Notes: a model not told the origin generated them from the letters alone. A DNA stretch of 32,534 nucleotides from Clostridiales bacterium GWD2_32_19 (GCA_001795385.1 MGOU01000032.1:1-32534), one strand, 5' to 3'; counted from the first letter of the stretch, positions 6,308-15,004 are shown. Numbers and translations: made by a program.

Positions 6308-9300
6308 CTAACGACCTCCTTTAAAAAATTTAAAAATTTGGAATATAGTATTTAATATATCAATTGCTTCTTGTAAGCTATTATTTGGGTTATTAGGGCT
6401 AATAGTGGATACTTCATCAGCACCTATATCTACTAAACGGAATATTCTAGGTCGATCATCTATATCAAACAATGGAGCAAAATAAATTGAAGAACCTATT
6501 CTAATATTATTGATTCCTTTATTTACGATTGGTGAATTACTAGATGAATGGTAATCTGAGTTCATATTTGGCTCAATTACTATGGTTACTGATACAAATC
6601 TAGGTTGCTGATTTAGAGCTTGAGCTTTGATAAGCGTAGTATATTCTTGTATAAATATTGGAGAATTGTTACCATTGTAAACAATATTCCTTGTTCCGCC
6701 ATTGTAAGGTTTGGATAGATAACAATAATTCGGTGTAAATGTTCTTGGACTTAAAGTTCCGAACACTTCCATATCTATAACTTGATAATTCGGATCAAGG
6801 TTTCCTGTTGTAAAATCAAAACGGTAAGCTCTATTATCCCAGAAAATATTGTTTAGAAGCACTGCATTACTAAAGTCACTAGAACCAGCTGGTAGAGAGG
6901 CTTTAAATGAAGCACTATGGCCTTCGCTTGTGAGGCCAGCGCCATGCGGATTTCCATCACTATCTTCAGCAGTTGCGGTTGAAGCATTTTTGACTATAGT
7001 ATTATTTATTATTCTTACATCCGATGCATCATCCAAAGATATGCCACCGCCCATATCTGCTGCTACGTTGTTTGCTATGATATTGTTAGTTATGCTAAAA
7101 GTTTCCTTGCCAGCCATCAGGAGTCTGATGCCACCGCCATCATCATTTGAAACATTAAATATTATATAGTTGTTATATATATTAACTTTACCTGCTCCTT
7201 CAGAGAGAACAGCAGGTGGACGAGGCAACTCGCCCGCAATCATTATTCCTCCACCTTCATCAAAGGACGCGTTAAACTGTACTTTGTTATGATGTATTTT
7301 ACCACCAGGACTATAGCCAAAGTGGGAGATACCACCGCCGTATTCAGCAGAATAATTGCCACATAATTCATTATTACTTATTTCATAATTGTTGGCACCG
7401 TTAAATATACCAATTGCACCTGCAAGGCTTACACCACCATTATGAAGAATCCTATTATGGTGTATTTGTATATTCGTGTTTTGATTACTTCCTCTATAAG
7501 GCATACCTATGGTTATACCACCACCAAAGCCACCACCATTTTCTTTTATAATATTATTGCTGATAATAAAGTTCTTTCCATATGAATTTATCAATACGCC
7601 TCCTGCAGATTGACCTCTTGCACCTGTTATTGTAATACCGTCAATCTGAGGCTTGAAGGTCGACTTAAAAGTATTGGAGTTAGCAACTACTGTAATTGCT
7701 TGCCCCATAGATTCAACTCTTGGACCATCATAATTTATACTTGCTAGTTTTGATTCCCATGTTGTTTTATAATTCATGAAAAATCTACCGTCAATTATAG
7801 TATCATGGGCACCTTTCCCTTGAAGTTTTATATTTTTATAAATTATTGGACTTTCATAATAAGTTCCTGGCGATAGTATAATAAGACTATCATCTGGAGC
7901 TGAATTAATTGCTGTCTGAATTGCATCATTAGTATTATTAGGGTTAACAGTAAGTATCGTAGGTCTATATGATCCTCTAAGTATGTGAAAGGTTATTCCG
8001 TAAGGTGAAAGCTTACCATCATTTCTTCGAACAAGCAACTGACGAGGGCCATATTGAGTTGACATAGAAATTCTTGCAGTTATCTGGGTGTTAGTCCAGC
8101 TAACAATTTGTATATTGTAACCATCCAGTGTAACCCTACCTCGAGCAGTTCCAAAGCCAGTTCCTGTTATAGTAAAAGTTCTATTTGCCGTTGTATTAGG
8201 TAGACTTACATGAATCTTGCTCAATTCATAAATTTCTGGAGTATTAGCAGAAATAGGACATGGAGGAGGTTGTATAAAGCCGCTTGTAATAGGGAATATG
8301 GCTACGTCTGCGAAAGTTGTTTTACCAGGCCAAATTTCAAATACAAGAGGAAGTGTTTGATAACTACCACTATAGCCTATATTTGGATTGTCCAGATCTC
8401 CAGGGTCATTTGCTATAACACGATACATACCTTGTGCGATACCTGATGGAGTAGGAACATTTGCAGTATAGGTTGAAGGTAAAATAACTTCAAAAATACC
8501 GTTTTTATCAGTATAAACAGTTGTTATAAGTTTTCCGTTATAATCGCGAATACCAATTGGTAGAAGTGGGATTCCTTTTTTTTCTCCAAAATTTATTGAG
8601 TTAGGATCTGTTTCTACATTCAAATCATCTGTGACTAAGCCAACCATTCTACCTGGTACAGGTACATCGGTATACATATAGAAATCGCAAGCCGCATTCT
8701 CTCCATAACCTAATTCAACAACCTTCATGGTTCTTGAAGATTCATAATACGGAGGACTTCCAGGCATAGATAAATAGGAGTTGCCCATGTGCATATGAGG
8801 TGGGTTTGGCTGACTAATTATTGGATCAGTTGGGGGAATTCTTACGAAATCATCACCCTCACTTGTATTAATTGATTGTTCATCAAGAATTTTATATTCG
8901 TCAGGAACAATGACTTCTACAACATAGGTTCCTTCTGATATTCCCTCAAAAGCATAACCACCATCAAAAACACCACGTTTAATCTGGTTACCGCTTGTGG
9001 TAGTTTCTATACATTTAGGGTCTGGACTACCATCAGGTCGGACACATCCAATAGGATGTTCCCAAGAATCACTAGTTGTAGAATCTACAAAAGTTAATGT
9101 ATTATCAGGATTTAGTTTATAAAGGTTTACGCTAACATTCGGAATACCAGGTTCATAATCTTCAGCAGCAGCAAATTGAGGATCCGTTTCATTTCTCATT
9201 GTAGCGTTATAAATAATGCCTGATATGCCACCATTAGTTAAAATGGTATTATCTGATAAAGTCAGAGGATATTCCTTCATGCCCCAGTCTATTTTATTTG

Positions 9301-10723
9301 TAGATCCAAACCAAGTTAAAGTTGATAAAGTCAGAGCACGATCATGTGTGACTGTAGGACCTTCCGTAGGACTTCCAAAATCAGATGTTGATACTGCTTT
9401 TGTATATCCAAAACGTGTAAATCCTAGTTCAGCTAAAGTATAAAGTCCTAATGGAAATACTTCATTGAGTGAATAATTGCCATTCATATCGGTTATGGTA
9501 CTATATTGTATACTGCCGTCTTTATAACGTGTTCCAACATCTACTAATGGTAAACCTTCTTCACCAATTTCTTTTATACCGTTATTATTGGCGTCGCGAA
9601 ATACGTTCCCTTTTATCCACCCATACCAGCGTGGAACACCAATGTCGCCCATGTTAGTAGTACTACCATTTATTATTTGAACTGTTCTAAACTGCATAAT
9701 ATAGTCAAGGGGCTCGTCCCAAATAGCCATCTGGTATAAACCATCTGGAACATTAGTTATCATAAAGGTTCCATCAGGATTTCCTCTACCTGTATAAACT
9801 TGCTCATCGTTACCACCTATATCATTTAATGCTATCCATGGACGATCCACTGGCTCGCCTAAAGCAAGTGGACTCTGTGGTGGGGCAAATTCTATAATAT
9901 TTCTTATTCTACCCTCGATTGTTCCTGTGCCTGGAGCCTTGACTTCTCCCCATTCCATTGGCTTAATAAAGCCAAACCATACAAGTGGGGTTTGAAAGCC
10001 TTTCTCATACAAATATCCGTCGTTTCCTTCTTCAATCCATGCTGCGAAAGCATGTTTTCCTTCAATGGTGCTGGTTTGTATCCAGCCGTATCCATCTGGA
10101 GGAATTGCCTGAACTTCATATTTTCCCGGCGCTAGATTTTCAATAATAGCTTCTCCACTCACATCTGTAACTACTTTTCCAGCTGTATTGGGAATTGGTA
10201 TTGGATTCCCATCTACATCAAAGATGAAGGTACCATCGGGATTTTTCTCATACTGAGTACCAACCGGATTTCCAAAGTAATCAACAGTTACTTCACCTAT
10301 AAGATCTTCCACTACTATATGAAAGCCTGGAAGACCTACTTCAGCAGGAACGTCATCTTGTCCATTAACAATATGGTTATCATGAAAAACTTTGGCACGG
10401 ATTTTTGCCAAAGGCAAAGGATGCTTATTTAATTTTACTATTGCTGTTGTACTACTGGCAATATTGACATGGATTCCGCCAAGCTTATAACCTGGGGCTT
10501 GTACTGTTATAAGATATTTGCCGTTAGGAACATTAACAACATTTGAAGAAGCATCACCCACAGCCTGGATTGGACTGTAGCTTGCTTTGTGCCTGATAGA
10601 AGGCCAATCATCAGGGTTCTGGCTGAATGGGTCGCCGGTATTATCAATGCTGACAATATATTTATAGTCAGTTATGGGTGTATCATGAGTTATTTCCTGT
10701 ACGTTGATTGTTAGTGTTGGCAT
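6308..10723 (-). CDS. Giant multimodular SdrD-B-like / IPT / beta-helix protein
   Basis: 1471 residues from the ATG at 10723, chosen for AGGAGGT at 10734-10740 and because the longer reading runs into the predicted promoter. Modules in order: an N-terminal PEGA-like segment (about 1-105); carboxypeptidase-regulatory or SdrD-B-like beta sandwiches (about 105-260, 265-365, 368-480, 498-690, 690-812) with recurring 'G.I.G.V..D.N..G' and 'G.Y.....P' patterns; an IPT/TIG domain (about 826-915); and a right-handed beta-helix (about 925-1400) with many N-N-x-I and GGGI turns of the NosD/pectate-lyase kind. A short tail with an amphipathic or hydrophobic end follows. PPHMHMGNSY near residue 641 is His/Met rich and might bind metal. 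No signal peptide, LPXTG or membrane anchor is visible. As first gene of the oxidase operon it is a candidate scaffold placing the cupredoxin proteins on a surface. No enzymatic residues were recognised. Confidence 0.85.
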   Translation of the reverse strand: MPTLTINVQEITHDTPITDYKYIVSIDNTGDPFSQNPDDWPSIRHKASYSPIQAVGDASSNVVNVPNGKYLITVQAPGYKLGGIHVNIASSTTAIVKLNKHPLPLAKIRAKVFHDNHIVNGQDDVPAEVGLPGFHIVVEDLIGEVTVDYFGNPVGTQYEKNPDGTFIFDVDGNPIPIPNTAGKVVTDVSGEAIIENLAPGKYEVQAIPPDGYGWIQTSTIEGKHAFAAWIEEGNDGYLYEKGFQTPLVWFGFIKPMEWGEVKAPGTGTIEGRIRNIIEFAPPQSPLALGEPVDRPWIALNDIGGNDEQVYTGRGNPDGTFMITNVPDGLYQMAIWDEPLDYIMQFRTVQIINGSTTNMGDIGVPRWYGWIKGNVFRDANNNGIKEIGEEGLPLVDVGTRYKDGSIQYSTITDMNGNYSLNEVFPLGLYTLAELGFTRFGYTKAVSTSDFGSPTEGPTVTHDRALTLSTLTWFGSTNKIDWGMKEYPLTLSDNTILTNGGISGIIYNATMRNETDPQFAAAEDYEPGIPNVSVNLYKLNPDNTLTFVDSTTSDSWEHPIGCVRPDGSPDPKCIETTTSGNQIKRGVFDGGYAFEGISEGTYVVEVIVPDEYKILDEQSINTSEGDDFVRIPPTDPIISQPNPPHMHMGNSYLSMPGSPPYYESSRTMKVVELGYGENAACDFYMYTDVPVPGRMVGLVTDDLNVETDPNSINFGEKKGIPLLPIGIRDYNGKLITTVYTDKNGIFEVILPSTYTANVPTPSGIAQGMYRVIANDPGDLDNPNIGYSGSYQTLPLVFEIWPGKTTFADVAIFPITSGFIQPPPCPISANTPEIYELSKIHVSLPNTTANRTFTITGTGFGTARGRVTLDGYNIQIVSWTNTQITARISMSTQYGPRQLLVRRNDGKLSPYGITFHILRGSYRPTILTVNPNNTNDAIQTAINSAPDDSLIILSPGTYYESPIIYKNIKLQGKGAHDTIIDGRFFMNYKTTWESKLASINYDGPRVESMGQAITVVANSNTFKSTFKPQIDGITITGARGQSAGGVLINSYGKNFIISNNIIKENGGGFGGGITIGMPYRGSNQNTNIQIHHNRILHNGGVSLAGAIGIFNGANNYEISNNELCGNYSAEYGGGISHFGYSPGGKIHHNKVQFNASFDEGGGIMIAGELPRPPAVLSEGAGKVNIYNNYIIFNVSNDDGGGIRLLMAGKETFSITNNIIANNVAADMGGGISLDDASDVRIINNTIVKNASTATAEDSDGNPHGAGLTSEGHSASFKASLPAGSSDFSNAVLLNNIFWDNRAYRFDFTTGNLDPNYQVIDMEVFGTLSPRTFTPNYCYLSKPYNGGTRNIVYNGNNSPIFIQEYTTLIKAQALNQQPRFVSVTIVIEPNMNSDYHSSSNSPIVNKGINNIRIGSSIYFAPLFDIDDRPRIFRLVDIGADEVSTISPNNPNNSLQEAIDILNTIFQIFKFFKGGR

Positions 10724-11090
10724 ATCGGTACTAACCTCCTTTTTTTTTATATATTTAATATTGTATATAATATATAATATGAGGTGTTGCATGAAATGTT
10801 ACCTGAATAAGAAATAAATGGGGTCAAGCTTGATACCGTTCGCCATTACATAACCAAAACACTTGTAGTAATTTTTAATTTATAGTAATATAATAAAGGT
10901 AATAAATAGAGAAAAAATAAGAGGTGGCAGTGTAATGATACGGATACAGGCTTGAATTTTAGAAATTCATATATAAGATTTCTAAAATTTGAGTTTGACC
11001 TTGTCCCTGTTTTTGTATAATTGATGATATAAATATGGATGTGAGTTGTACGGAATATCATATGCTTCAAAATAGATTTTTTAATATCCG
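10724..11090. other. Gene-free stretch with promoter and REP-like hairpin
   Basis: There is no convincing gene here. It contains the sigma-K-like promoter, a fragment GGGGTCAAGCTTG at 10820-10832, and a perfect 12-bp inverted repeat, AATTTTAGAAAT (10955-10966) with ATTTCTAAAATT (10978-10989), extendable by G-U pairs to CTTG/TGAG. Flanking phrases such as TTGACC and GTCCCTG resemble sequences I associate with RAYT/REP elements. It is probably the left edge of the mobile-fragment cluster. Confidence 0.5.
10773..10799 (-). promoter_or_regulatory. Sigma-K-like promoter of the oxidase operon
   Basis: On the minus strand, AC (10798-10799) is followed after exactly 16 nt by CATATTATA (10773-10781). 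This matches the sigma-K consensus of AC, a 16-17 nt spacer and CATANNNTA, described for late mother-cell genes of Bacillus. Transcription would begin about 40 nt before the ATG at 10723, leaving room for the AGGAGGT site. In AT-rich DNA such matches can occur by chance. Confidence 0.5.
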
Positions 11091-11099
11091 TCTTTATGA

Positions 11100-11339
11100 C
11101 ATTGTTGCAGTTTTAACTTTAAACAGGGACAATCATTACCTACACATAAACATGAAAATTCCTCTTTGGTTTTAACTGTACTATCAGGGGCTGGAAATAT
11201 TAAAATTAATGATAATATACAGGAAATGGAACAGGGAGCAGTAGTAATGGCAAATGGGCAAGATGATTTTGGCATTCCTACTGTAACCGAAGATATGTCT
11301 GTTTTAGTAACAATTAGTCCTAACCCAACGAATAAGTAA
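11100..11339 (+). pseudogene. Cupin-domain protein remnant, 5' truncated
   Basis: An open frame of 79 codons from the TGA at 11097-11099 to the TAA at 11337 encodes a cupin core: GQSLPTHKHENSS (motif 1 with H-x-H-E), VLTVLSGAGNIKIN, and an ending VTISPNPTNK that I associate with small cupin_2 proteins. There is no plausible start codon or ribosome site, and the usual first 20-30 residues are missing. The downstream end abuts an IS transposase remnant on the other strand. I read it as a decayed chromosomal cupin gene broken by mobile DNA. The minus-strand ORF over the same bases is an artefact. Confidence 0.6.
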
Positions 11340-11760
11340 GTTTAGAAAGATAAGAATTAGAAACTAGAAAAACATTAGAGCAAACCATACACTGGAATTG
11401 ACCCTTGCCACCATTGTTATTATAGAGATAATCATGAGGAGCACCACAAAAAGGGCAGACAGTAGAATGGTCAATAGACTTACCGTTTCTACGGCTAACA
11501 GGCTTTAAAGGTTTACCATGATTAGATTCAAAATCTTTAAGTAAGACCTTATAATCAAGTTCCATACGTTTAACGAAGAAATCGTCCATATCAGCAGGCT
11601 AATCAATAGCAAACTGACGATACTTAGGAGAAATAACACTATAATCCTCTTTGATGGCATCCCAGTCGTCATGAAGAGAAATCAGAAACTTTTGTAAACT
11701 CCAAATAAATTTGTTTAAGTACTTTAAAATTTTAATAAAAAATGTTATAATTTTACCCAA
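11320..11760 (-). pseudogene. IS transposase N-terminal fragment with in-frame stop
   Basis: Reading the minus strand from a TTG at 11760 (AAGGAGG 9 nt upstream) gives one frame of about 146 codons interrupted by TAG (around 11607-11609) after 'PKYRQFAID'. The later part contains a zinc ribbon, CPFCGAP then CMVC, with 'YNNNGGKGQFQC', typical of the N-terminal segment of some IS transposases in Clostridia. No DDE catalytic core follows: the frame ends at 11320 over the 3' end of the cupin remnant. An imperfect inverted repeat, ACTGTTTTT/AAAAAACAGT, at about 11816-11846 may mark the element's outer end. The IS family was not determined. Confidence 0.6.
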
Positions 11761-11880
11761 GCAGTTGTACCTCCTTGTGATGGTTTGTGGTAAAATTATT
11801 ATAATAAAGGTGTAACTGTTTTTGTATATAAAAAAATAAAAAACAGTAAAAATCTCAACCTCTTAAGGGAGAGGGAAGAC

Positions 11881-11941
11881 AATACTGATAAAATATATTG
11901 AATATAAAGGGCTAGTGTAGTATTTAGTATTATAAATATTT
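11881..11941. repeat. 61-bp dispersed repeat, copy 1
   Basis: Nearly identical (two differences in 61) to 26951-27011. It ends where the truncated RAYT reading frame begins. It contains TTGAAT-17 nt-TATTTA, promoter-like, and the left arm of a hairpin whose right arm is degraded in this copy (TGATACTGAC, against TTACACTACC in copy 2). Confidence 0.85.
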
Positions 11942-12704
11942 GATACTGACTGAAAATATGGCGAGGTGGAGATATATATTTAAGCTATATGCATATTGTA
12001 TTATGGATAATCACGTACATCTACTTTTAGAAGTAGGTGACACTCCATTAACAAAAATAATGCAGGGAATACAGCAGGTATACACACAATGGTATAATAG
12101 GAAAAATACGAGAACAGGCCATGTTTTTTAACAAAGATATAAAGCAATTGTATGTGATAAAGATGGTTACTTATTACATTTAACAAAGTATATACATAAA
12201 AATCCTGTAGAAGCAAACATGACAAAAGATGCAAACTACGAGTGGAGTAGTTATGGGGAATATGCAAGAGGAAGAGAAGAAGTTGTAGACATAGAATTTG
12301 TACTAAAAATATTATCAAATAATAAGGCAAAAGCAATAGCAGAATATAAAAAATATATAAACGAAGAAATTGATGATATTGAACAGTGCGAATATGAAAT
12401 AAAGGAAGCTCAAAAGGGTAATGTAAATAGAACTAAGAAGATAGAATTAGATGATTTAATAGAAACAATACTAATGAGAGAAAAGGTGAGTATAGAAGAA
12501 ATAAAAATAAAAACGAAAAAGCAAAGAATATCAGATATAAGAAAAGCTATAGTTCTATTAGCAAAAAAGCATTGTAAAACAACTAGTACTGAATTAGCTG
12601 ATAAACTTAACATACAGGTATCAATGGTATCAAAGATAAAAGCTGGGGAAATAAAACAAACAGAATATTTAAAAGAGATAACTAAAACATATAATAATAA
12701 TTGA
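11940..12704 (+). pseudogene. RAYT (REP-associated Y1 transposase) pseudogene
   Basis: Encodes a Y1-type HUH transposase of the IS200/REP-associated group: KLYAYCIMDNHVHLL (the HUH motif reads HVH), 'LTKIMQGIQQVYTQWYN', 'GHVF', then 'LLHLTKYIHKNPV' and 'YEWSSYGEY'. A C-terminal helix-turn-helix-like region (about the last 90 residues) is common in Firmicute RAYTs. It is broken in two ways. The N-terminal 40-50 residues are missing, the frame starting at the edge of the 61-bp repeat. An in-frame TAA at 12129-12131 follows GHVF where glutamine (CAA) is usual, consistent with a single C-to-T change. The second half (12219-12704) could be translated alone but would lack the catalytic histidines. 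CCCTGACCCC just downstream resembles RAYT-flanking sequence. Confidence 0.82.
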
Positions 12705-12877
12705 ATATTTCAGCCCTGACCCCATTAGTTTTTATGTTTATTCTACATTTAACAATGACATGGTAGTGCAATATATGGATTTTGCCTCAAAGAAAACAAA
12801 GGATGAAATGGATGAAACAGAGATTATAAATTATAGATTTAAAAGCCTCATTGCCTCAATAATAGGAATAATAAGTT

Positions 12878-12929
12878 TAATCTCTTTGGGTTTAATACCC
12901 CGTCGGCTTGCCACGGGGAGATTCATTAA
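12878..12929. repeat. REP-like hairpin element (uninterrupted copy)
   Basis: The sequence runs from TAATCTCTTTGGG to GGGGAGATTCATTAA. CCCCGTCGGC and GCCACGGGG form an imperfect hairpin, with ATCTC/GAGAT outside. The same unit occurs at 30381-30544, where it is split by an insertion; this copy shows the empty site. Confidence 0.8.
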
Positions 12930-12971
12930 ATGGACAAACTTGCTATTAATAGTGCAGAAGTTTGTCCATTT
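12928..12971. repeat. Perfect 14-bp inverted repeat
   Basis: AAATGGACAAACTT (12928-12941) and AAGTTTGTCCATTT (12958-12971) pair perfectly across a 16-nt loop. It lies directly past the stop of the minus-strand M15 peptidase gene and may act as its 3' stabiliser, though no good T tract follows. It may also be part of the adjacent repeat. Confidence 0.7.
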
Positions 12972-12992
12972 GAAATTTTGAGATTGAATTGC

Positions 12993-13970
12993 TTATTTTA
13001 TATTGTAACACGCCTCATCAATCAATTTTATATATCCGTTTACGGTGGAATCAGAATAAGGCAAACCGTTATGCCAAGGAGTCCCTTGTTTTGGCTCAGT
13101 ACTAAAGTATCTTGATTTTAATAATAATTCTGGACGATATTCGTAATGCATCATATCGAAATCTCCCCATTTACCTCCCCATATAAAATTATTTTTCTCG
13201 AAAATCCGAACGATTTCACGAGGGTAGATATCCAACCTTGTTTGACCATCTTTACGACTGACCCATCTCCAATAATCCTTTTCACTACATACAAGGTCGA
13301 TTGATGTTCCAGAAGCGTGAGAACTTAGAAGATTGGTGCCCTCAACTACGCGATAGCTATATGTTCCGCTCACTGGAAATACGAATCTATTTATATCCTT
13401 TCGATTTTGTGCTAGAGGTATAAGTTCATTTATAACATTTTTTAGTGAGTTAGCTGCGTTATTATTCTTATTAAAAGAAAATCTTTTATTTTTGATTTTT
13501 ACATGGACAAGGTTTGATTCAATTTGATTTCTTGTCTCCCCATAGATTTCGTTATAGAAGGTATGAACCCTAAATAGTCCTGATTCATTGTTTTTTGGCA
13601 TTAGTTCTTTTATATCCTGAATAGGGTAGACGTAGTTCATCATATCTTGTAAGTCGGCGTTGCTGATTTTTTCTTCATTTCTCTTAATGTTTTGGTCATC
13701 ATAAATAATACGATTTCCAGATTTCATTATGATATAAACTTTTTGATCTTTACTTTCAACACCCGTTATATATTGTGGATACGCAAGCATTAGACATAAA
13801 ATATCCCTTTTCATATTTATACTATAGTTAGATTTCTCTTCTTGAATTATAGTCATTTTGGCAATAGGTGCGTTATTATTACTTTTGCCAGTAAAACATA
13901 TAATCATATATGCAAAAAAAAGTATAGTAATAAGGCATAGAAATATAATTAAAATTTTATTTCTGAGCAT
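12993..13970 (-). CDS. M15-family D,D-/L,D-peptidase, membrane-anchored
   Basis: A 325-residue protein with an uncleaved-looking N-terminal membrane helix (about 5-27), so the catalytic part should face the cell wall. Residues 30-190 are a linker or accessory region. The C-terminal domain (about 195-325) has the M15 zinc peptidase signature: SSHASGTSIDL gives H218 and D225, and the WGGKWGDFDMMHYEY segment gives D272 and H275, fitting the H...D...(E/D)xxH arrangement of VanX/VanY/CwlK-type enzymes. It probably trims peptidoglycan peptides. The start codon is preceded by GAGGGG. It stands alone, minus strand, between mobile debris and a plus-strand gene. A D-alanyl-D-alanine carboxypeptidase is most likely; an L-Ala-D-Glu endopeptidase is the alternative. 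Confidence 0.85.
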   Translation of the reverse strand: MLRNKILIIFLCLITILFFAYMIICFTGKSNNNAPIAKMTIIQEEKSNYSINMKRDILCLMLAYPQYITGVESKDQKVYIIMKSGNRIIYDDQNIKRNEEKISNADLQDMMNYVYPIQDIKELMPKNNESGLFRVHTFYNEIYGETRNQIESNLVHVKIKNKRFSFNKNNNAANSLKNVINELIPLAQNRKDINRFVFPVSGTYSYRVVEGTNLLSSHASGTSIDLVCSEKDYWRWVSRKDGQTRLDIYPREIVRIFEKNNFIWGGKWGDFDMMHYEYRPELLLKSRYFSTEPKQGTPWHNGLPYSDSTVNGYIKLIDEACYNIK

Positions 13971-14129
13971 CTCTAATAACCCCTCTCTTTTTTTACATTT
14001 CTAAAAGTTAATATTCCTATTATTGATTAGTTATATGTAAAAACTTAAATAAAGTGTAATTACTGGGCATAGTGCTTTATCAATAGTGAGAAAGTATGTA
14101 GGTATATATGTAATGAAATAATAATAGGT

Positions 14130-14158
14130 TTGACAAAATCTGATAAATATTATAGTAT
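14130..14158 (+). promoter_or_regulatory. Sigma-A-type promoter for the YcxB-like gene
   Basis: TTGACA (14130-14135), a 17-nt spacer and TAGTAT (14153-14158) make a good vegetative promoter about 65 nt before the 14226 start. An AAGGAG site also precedes a tiny ORF at 14203. Confidence 0.6.
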
Positions 14159-14225
14159 GTAACTGATTACAAATATTATAATTATTTAAGGAGAAAAAGA
14201 TTATGCCAATTAAAGGAAGTTGTAT

Positions 14226-14810
14226 ATGGAAATGGAAGTGGATAATAAAATCATAGAATTTGATTATGATATTAAATCAGAGGATGGATCGGATTATGTG
14301 AAACTTATTTATTGTAGAAGCAAAATGTATAAAATGAGTAAAAGCTTTTTAATATGGTATCCAATAATATTTATGATAATCTTAGTAGTTCCGCTTACAT
14401 TTAGTACAAATATCGAACATGTTAAATTTGCCAAATCAGCAGAAGAGTTGTACGAATCAATATGGTCACTTATAGAGGTGATTGGAATATACTTTATTAT
14501 CGGAATAGTTCCGGTAGTCATTATCCCAAAAATATTGATAAACAACACGAAAAAAGCATACATAAAGAGTCAAGAGGCAAAAGAATCTGTAAAATATATA
14601 ATAAACTCTGAGGGTATTGAAATTTATTATTCTAAAAAGAGTTTAGAATACAAATGGGAAGAATTAAGTAAGACTGAATACAATGAAAAATACATACTTA
14701 TATACGACAAGAGAAGGATTTTAAATGCTATTCCTATTGCTGCATTAACAGAGTTAGATAAGGATACAATATTGAATTTTGCAAGGTATAATATCAAAGA
14801 AATAAGATAG
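14226..14810 (+). CDS. YcxB-like membrane protein
   Basis: 194 residues from the ATG at 14226, placed 6 nt after AAAGGAAG; an upstream TTG at 14220 is too close to that site. Order: about 35 polar residues with a beta-strand look, two membrane helices (about 39-57 and 82-102) separated by a polar loop, then a cytosolic C-terminal domain (about 115-190) with 'INSEGIEIYYSKKSLEYKWEEL' split strands and 'YILIYDKRRILNAIP', the PH-like fold typical of YcxB-family proteins. Function is unknown in this family. It has its own promoter and is not in an operon with its neighbours. A mini-ORF of 17 codons (14203-14256) with an AAGGAG site overlaps the 5' end in another frame. Confidence 0.72.
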   Translation: MEMEVDNKIIEFDYDIKSEDGSDYVKLIYCRSKMYKMSKSFLIWYPIIFMIILVVPLTFSTNIEHVKFAKSAEELYESIWSLIEVIGIYFIIGIVPVVIIPKILINNTKKAYIKSQEAKESVKYIINSEGIEIYYSKKSLEYKWEELSKTEYNEKYILIYDKRRILNAIPIAALTELDKDTILNFARYNIKEIR

Positions 14811-15004
14811 CTTCCAAATATATCTTATATTTGTGTATATAAAAATATTCAGGCAGGCTTGACCCCCAAGAATCCTAGACAACGATGAAGTTAAAAATCA
14901 TATTGCATAACTTTGATAAAGAATAAATAAAATGTAGAAGTGATTGTAATAAATTTTATTATAAGTCTTAACACTAATATTTAATCTGATAGGGGAAATT
15001 ATAT

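Larger units (their letters stand above)
12760..12981 (+). pseudogene. Possible membrane-protein fragment fused to a REP repeat
   Basis: A 73-codon frame: about 30 polar residues, then a hydrophobic helix (SLIASIIGIISLISLG), then residues encoded by the repeat at 12878-12929 and the hairpin after it. No good ribosome site was seen and the C-terminus is repeat-derived, so this is likely the stump of a lost gene rather than a functional one. The original family was not recognised. Confidence 0.25.

Noticed and set aside
6849-9657. Several plus-strand ORFs inside the giant protein gene
   Set aside because: They lack ribosome sites and arise opposite a continuous 1471-codon gene with recognisable domains.
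10846-11070. Minus-strand ORF of 74 codons upstream of the oxidase operon
   Set aside because: It has no ribosome site, low-complexity hydrophobic content, and crosses the 12-bp inverted repeat.
11081-11275. Minus-strand ORF opposite the cupin remnant
   Set aside because: The plus-strand frame has recognisable cupin motifs; this is its shadow.
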